Assembly (NCBI GenBank): GCA_002429325.1
Contig: DIZH01000008.1
Location: 517-9,846 of the forward strand
Direction: 5' to 3'
Origin: Patescibacteria group bacterium UBA6033
GTDB taxonomy: Bacteria; Patescibacteriota; Minisyncoccia; Phycocordibacterales; Phycocordibacteraceae
Length of the DNA stretch: 9,330 nucleotides
In this document: positions 6,048 to 9,330 of the stretch, in pieces
Numbering within the stretch: position 1 is the first letter of the stretch
How the letters are laid out: each line of letters starts with the position of its first letter
Notes under the pieces: model-generated
Seen by the model: the letters and a program-made list of their open reading frames with translations, nothing else
Databases searched by the model: none
Told to the model about the DNA's origin: nothing
Translations under genes and position numbers: made by a program

Positions 6048-6053
6048 GCCCCG

Positions 6054-6773
6054 ATGAAAGTTGGCCTCAGTATCATCCTCGGCAGCATGTTGCTCGTGGT
6101 CCTGGAGGCACTCGCCTCCTACTTCTGGAGTAGCAACTTCTGGCCAAGTCAGGTAGTGGCCCGCTGGGGCAAAGCAGGCATTGCCTTCTTTGCTCATGGA
6201 GGCATGTGGGGAGATTTCTTCCTCTTGCCTACCCTGTTCGCCTTCATCATCACTCGCTATGGCAATGGATGGAGCGCGGAGCAGATCGCGATCATGGGTG
6301 CCATCGGCGTCTTGGTCACGACAGCAAACCATGTCCAGCTGATCCTGAACCAACCGGTTCCGGACCCGCTCGGGTGGCAACAGGAGAAGTGGTCCACGCC
6401 CATCGCACTCCACTTCGTGTACATGAGCCTCTACGTGGCGCTTGCCGGACTGTTCTACTTCTCTTCGGGTGTGTCAGTAAAAGCAGCCGTGTTCGTGAGC
6501 GTGGTGCTCGGCATCCATATGGCGCTCGGGACCCACATCCCGCTCGGCATCGTGAACCGCTTCATGGACTGGTGGTGGTGCCCCGACTTCCTCAGCAACC
6601 CGGGGTTGCTCTGGATGCAATTCGGCATCTGGGCCGTACTCGCGATCTTCGCAACAGTCGCCGCGGGATGGACTGCCGGATTCTGGGTGGCCGGCTTCGG
6701 TGCTAGCTACATGATATTGCTGCTCACCTTCATCGGCTTCGGCCCACCAGCCATCAGTCCTTACGGTAGCTGA
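6054..6773 (+). CDS. Multi-pass membrane protein of unknown family with buried histidines
   Basis: I do not recognise this 239-aa protein. It is strongly hydrophobic, with about six or seven predicted membrane spans (near 5-23, 42-67, 77-98, 116-136, 142-163, 186-206, 209-229). Polar residues that stand out within or beside the spans are H48 (FFAHGGMWGDFF, with D54), H93 (TTANHVQL), H120 (ALHFVYM), H155 and H161 (GIHMALGTHIPLG). Such spacing is compatible with heme, quinone or metal binding, but no known motif is complete, so this is inference. A Trp-rich loop, MDWWWCPDF, is at 171-179. The start is certain: AAAGGAGG lies 5 nt upstream. That SD is exceptional here, since the reductase, both GT2 genes and the transporter have none. 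The gene is monocistronic, with its own promoter and a terminator hairpin 13 bp after the stop. Confidence 0.85.
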   Translation: MKVGLSIILGSMLLVVLEALASYFWSSNFWPSQVVARWGKAGIAFFAHGGMWGDFFLLPTLFAFIITRYGNGWSAEQIAIMGAIGVLVTTANHVQLILNQPVPDPLGWQQEKWSTPIALHFVYMSLYVALAGLFYFSSGVSVKAAVFVSVVLGIHMALGTHIPLGIVNRFMDWWWCPDFLSNPGLLWMQFGIWAVLAIFATVAAGWTAGFWVAGFGASYMILLLTFIGFGPPAISPYGS

Positions 6774-6786
6774 AATGTGCTTCCCT

Positions 6787-6813
6787 CAGCCCGTCGCCTC
6801 GCGCGACGGGCTG
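6787..6813. terminator. Convergent terminator hairpin
   Basis: CAGCCCGTCGC (6787-6797) pairs perfectly with 6803-6813 around a 5-nt loop, followed on the plus strand by CTTGTTTCT, a fair U-rich tail. It starts 13 bp after the stop of the membrane protein gene. On the minus strand the same stem lies just past the stop of the transporter gene, with a poor tail (AGGGAAG), so it mainly serves the plus strand but may limit read-through both ways. Confidence 0.8.
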
Positions 6814-6820
6814 CTTGTTT

Positions 6821-8056
6821 CTATGCTGGCGACGCTACGGTCGTTCTACTTTTGAGAAAAAAGAAGGCTCCGAAGTACGTCAGCAAGAATGCTCCGGCTA
6901 ACAGATATAGCCCGACCGAGATGGAATTTTCTTTTACGCCGAGGATACTGATCAGCATTAGAAATGCTGAACCGCCGACGCAGCGCCAGAACCACAGGAG
7001 TAAGTCGCGGAGCAACATGGTCGCGTAGAAATCTGATTCTCTCCTCCCTATTTCCATAGCCCCGAGATCAATCACGTGCGATGAAATGTTCAGAAGAGGT
7101 TTCAGAATGCTGCCGACGACGGTATAGATGATAAGTGCGGCGAAATCCAAAGCATACCCGAACCATAGGATAGAAGCGACGACGCCGATTGTCGTAACGC
7201 CATAGATGGTAATACGATTAGCTGGAGTGCGGTACTGCGCAACGACAAGAATACAGATTGCAGAGAAGACCGCGAAAAATGTATTGTAGATACCGATACG
7301 CAGAGCAGATCCGAGTATGGAAAGGATGGCAAGCGCCGGTACTGTGGTGCCAAGGATGTGCTGAAAGCCAGTCCCCATCGTATATATCTGAGCGAACTGG
7401 TTTTGCCGATCAGTGAAATAATGCACCACGTCAGCCCAGTGAAGCGATTCTGGACGATAATCTCTAATATCAGAAAAACAGAAGAAACCGAGAAGGAATA
7501 TTGCCGGAGCAATAGTGAAGAGGAGAGTATATGTGCCGAGACCAAGGACATTTCCGGAAATCCAGATCAGCAGGGCCGCCAGCGCAGGACCGACAAGTGA
7601 GAGTATCTGATTGCCTGCATTCAGTACGGACGAATAATAGTCTCGCTCATTGTCAATCGTCTCAGTCAGCTCGAAGGTGTTTACGGTGAGCCAGAAAATC
7701 CCCTGACCCATCCCCCACAAGAACATCGCCAGATACGCGTGACTGATATCCGTGATATGCAGAAGATAAAATATGGACGCTCCCATGACGGCGAAGCTCC
7801 ACATGAAGCCGTGTTTGATATTCAGCCGCCATATCGAAGCCAAGAAACCCGGAACACAAAAGCCAATCATGATGCCTGTGTAGGAGGCCATAGTCGCCAG
7901 TACGTTCAGCGAAATGCTCGTAAATTTCTGATAGAGAAATATCTGAGTAAACACGCCGAGCATGCTCCCACTAAGTGCATATATCCAATATAGAAAGACC
8001 AGTGATCTCACTGAGGGGCGCATCGCTAAAAATCGTTGATATGTGCTGTTAAGCAT
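6821..8056 (-). CDS. Major-facilitator-like membrane transporter
   Basis: This is a 411-aa integral membrane protein with about 12 hydrophobic spans, the size and layout of the major facilitator superfamily. The N-terminal half is LVFLYWIYALSG (19-30), a second span near 50-73, FAVMGASIFYLLH (88-100), then YLAMFLWGMGQGIFWLTVN (108-126), the glycine-rich helix 4 area, followed by the loop ETIDNERDYYSS (132-143) and helix 5 with NAGNQILSLVGPALAALL. A polar central loop at about 195-222 separates the halves, as expected. The substrate cannot be read; with a glycosyltransferase directly upstream, export of a glycan, glycolipid or lipid is plausible, and drug-type efflux is an alternative. The ATG is 3 bp after the stop of the GT4 gene and has no SD, so the two genes form an operon and are probably translationally coupled. 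The tail ends in a short polar stretch after LKSRTT. Confidence 0.85.
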   Translation of the reverse strand: MLNSTYQRFLAMRPSVRSLVFLYWIYALSGSMLGVFTQIFLYQKFTSISLNVLATMASYTGIMIGFCVPGFLASIWRLNIKHGFMWSFAVMGASIFYLLHITDISHAYLAMFLWGMGQGIFWLTVNTFELTETIDNERDYYSSVLNAGNQILSLVGPALAALLIWISGNVLGLGTYTLLFTIAPAIFLLGFFCFSDIRDYRPESLHWADVVHYFTDRQNQFAQIYTMGTGFQHILGTTVPALAILSILGSALRIGIYNTFFAVFSAICILVVAQYRTPANRITIYGVTTIGVVASILWFGYALDFAALIIYTVVGSILKPLLNISSHVIDLGAMEIGRRESDFYATMLLRDLLLWFWRCVGGSAFLMLISILGVKENSISVGLYLLAGAFLLTYFGAFFFLKSRTTVASPA

Positions 8057-8059
8057 ATA

Positions 8060-9100
8060 TCAGTTACATAGATTCTTAACGAAAGCATCTGCGGAGCGTT
8101 CCCAGCTATATTCTTCAGCCTTTGTACGACAGTCCTCTGACGAGAGAGCTAGGCATTTCATAGAAGCATTGGCCAAGTCGTTGCTCAGATAACCATCCTT
8201 CCCTACTGTCACTATGTCACGCGGACCCATGACGTCGTGCGCAGCCACTGGTATGCCACAGGCGAGTGCCTCGAGCGCGACGAGACCGAAGGTCTCCGTA
8301 CGTGACGGGAACACGAACACATCAGCGAGCGAAAGCCAGTCGACGAGCTCCTGACCTTTCTTATGCCCCACGAATACGTGTTTGTCGCCGTATTTCCTTT
8401 CTAGCTTTTTTCTGAGCGGTCCATCCCCTATCACGAGCTTTGTGCCCGGCAGATCGAGCTTGAAAAATTCTTCTGGATTTTTTTCTACTGCAAGCCGGCT
8501 GAAGTATACGAACACTGGTCCTGGAAGCGCAGGCAGCTGCGGGGATGGATTACGCATGAACAGTTGCGTATCCACCCCGAGCGGCATAATGACAAGGTTC
8601 TTATACCCTGTTGCTTCAAGTTCTTTTTTCAAGCTCTCTGTCGAGACCATAGTCCGCGCTGCTGCAGAGTGGAATTGGCGTATGAGCGCAGTGATTGGCC
8701 ACAAGAGCCCATGCAGCCGCACATCGACATACAGTGGGAAATGGCTGTGGTACCAACTTACGAACGGTATGCCGCGCGACCGACACACTGAGCGCGCCGC
8801 CCAGCCGAGAGGGCCTTCAGTGACCAGACAAACGACATCGGGCTGAAACTCATCAAGCGCGCGCCGTATGCCGCGGCGTGCAAAGAAAGCGAGACGAATT
8901 TCTGGGTAGATAGGCAGAGGCATCGTGGAAAACTGTCCTGGTTCGACGACCATCACCTCATAACCGCGCGCATAGAGGAGCGGTATAAGAGCATTCAGTA
9001 CGCGCACGACGCCATTAGTCTGCGGCGACCAAGCGTCGGTTACCAGGAGGATTTTCTTCTTTACCCCGTTAGAAACGGAGTCCATGTCGCTGCCAATCAT
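8060..9100 (-). CDS. GT4-family glycosyltransferase (GT-B fold)
   Basis: This 346-aa enzyme is a retaining GT4 glycosyltransferase of the type that adds sugars to membrane lipids or polysaccharide precursors. The N-terminal domain has ILLVTDAWSPQTNGVVRVL (17-35), whose glycine loop binds the acceptor side, and WYHSHFPLYVDVR (116-128), a motif seen in the diacylglycerol/phosphoinositol mannosyltransferase and sulfoquinovosyltransferase group. The donor domain has VYFSRLAVEKN (198-208), IGDGPLRKKLE (224-234) and the EX7E signature spanning E269-E277 (TETFGLVALEALACGIPV), the donor and catalytic region. The donor sugar is not determinable; mannose-type donors are common in this group. Start: the ATG at 9100 has AAAGGA too close (2 nt) and GAGGAG 12 nt away; an ATG at 9085 would remove five residues without loss of a domain. 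A major-facilitator gene follows 3 bp later. Confidence 0.9.
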   Translation of the reverse strand: MIGSDMDSVSNGVKKKILLVTDAWSPQTNGVVRVLNALIPLLYARGYEVMVVEPGQFSTMPLPIYPEIRLAFFARRGIRRALDEFQPDVVCLVTEGPLGWAARSVCRSRGIPFVSWYHSHFPLYVDVRLHGLLWPITALIRQFHSAAARTMVSTESLKKELEATGYKNLVIMPLGVDTQLFMRNPSPQLPALPGPVFVYFSRLAVEKNPEEFFKLDLPGTKLVIGDGPLRKKLERKYGDKHVFVGHKKGQELVDWLSLADVFVFPSRTETFGLVALEALACGIPVAAHDVMGPRDIVTVGKDGYLSNDLANASMKCLALSSEDCRTKAEEYSWERSADAFVKNLCN

Positions 9101-9156
9101 ATTCCTTTCATACTCCTCTTATCACTATGAGTCTAGCGTGTTGTTTCTAATGGGGT
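9063..9156. repeat. Imperfect 14-bp inverted repeat around the GT4 start
   Basis: ACCCCGTTAGAAAC (9063-9076), inside the GT4 coding region, pairs with GTTTCTAATGGGGT (9143-9156), just downstream of the DedA-like stop, with one mismatch in 14. In GT4 mRNA the odd pair is A-C, giving 13 of 14 pairs around a 66-nt loop that holds the start codon and SD-like sequences. It may be a leader structure or a chance match. Confidence 0.45.
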
Positions 9157-9330
9157 TCATACCGGCGTTTCTTCAATCTCCTTGTCCTCTTCAAGAAGTT
9201 TTCCACGCATATACCAACTGAGGAGGTAATACGCTGAAATAAGTATGGCCGCACCAGCGACCGCATACTGCACGTTATTGATAATGTGCGCGGCACTCCC
9301 GCCAAGAGATGTTCCTAGGAAATATCCTGC
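9157..9330 (-). CDS. C-terminus of a DedA-family-like membrane protein, cut by window edge
   Basis: Reading the minus strand from the window edge gives 57 codons then TGA (9159-9157). The fragment begins AGYFLGTSLGG, resembling the conserved GYxxG segment that precedes the last membrane helix in DedA (SNARE-associated/VTT) proteins. It continues with the hydrophobic span YAVAGAAILISAYYLLSWYM and a short charged tail, RGKLLEEDKEIEETPV. DedA proteins are thought to flip phospholipid or undecaprenyl-phosphate carriers across the membrane, which would suit the neighbouring glycosyltransferases. Only the tail is visible, so the family call is moderate; any small polytopic protein with a similar last helix is an alternative. 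It is followed by the GT4 gene on the same strand after 56 bp. Confidence 0.55.
   Translation of the reverse strand, partial: AGYFLGTSLGGSAAHIINNVQYAVAGAAILISAYYLLSWYMRGKLLEEDKEIEETPV

Noticed and set aside
1..9330. tRNA, rRNA or CRISPR array
   Set aside because: No T-loop-like segment with a matching cloverleaf, no ribosomal RNA signature and no regularly spaced direct repeats were seen by eye.

Overview
The window looks like chromosomal DNA of a Candidate Phyla Radiation (Patescibacteria) bacterium, most likely in the Parcubacteria. The pointers are the style of FtsA and FtsZ, the absence of Shine-Dalgarno (SD) sites in front of most genes, an orphan soluble protein of a type I associate with Parcubacteria genomes, and compact operons of envelope glycosyltransferases. 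TGA is a stop codon in at least four genes, so this is the standard bacterial code, not the code-25 lineages. The lineage call rests on recognition, not on a search.

Layout. 1-2409 (+): the 3' part of ftsA, a 207-bp gap, then ftsZ, which appears to have its own extended -10 promoter. 2430-2457: a perfect 12-bp palindrome lying between converging genes. 2477-3274 (-): a 265-aa protein of unknown function. 3275-3506: a divergent control region with an exact 21-bp inverted repeat and one promoter facing each way. 3507-5893 (+): a thioredoxin-reductase-like flavoprotein followed, 6 bp and 2 bp apart, by two family-2 glycosyltransferases. 5955-6773 (+): a consensus-like promoter, a leader that may mask its own SD, and a multi-pass membrane protein of unknown family rich in intramembrane histidines. 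6787-6813: a terminator hairpin shared by converging genes. 6821-9100 (-): a GT4 glycosyltransferase and a major-facilitator-like transporter, 3 bp apart. 9157-9330 (-): the C-terminal end of a DedA-like membrane protein running off the window.

How the genes work together. ftsA and ftsZ build the division ring. The two GT2 enzymes, the GT4 enzyme, the transporter and the DedA-like protein together suggest envelope polysaccharide or glycolipid building and lipid or carrier movement. The flavoprotein supplies reducing power for thiols; its placement ahead of glycosyltransferases may be only co-transcription.

No tRNA, rRNA, CRISPR array, transposase or integrase was seen. The least explained parts are the inverted repeat with its orphan gene, the His-rich membrane protein with its leader, and an imperfect inverted repeat around the GT4 start codon.
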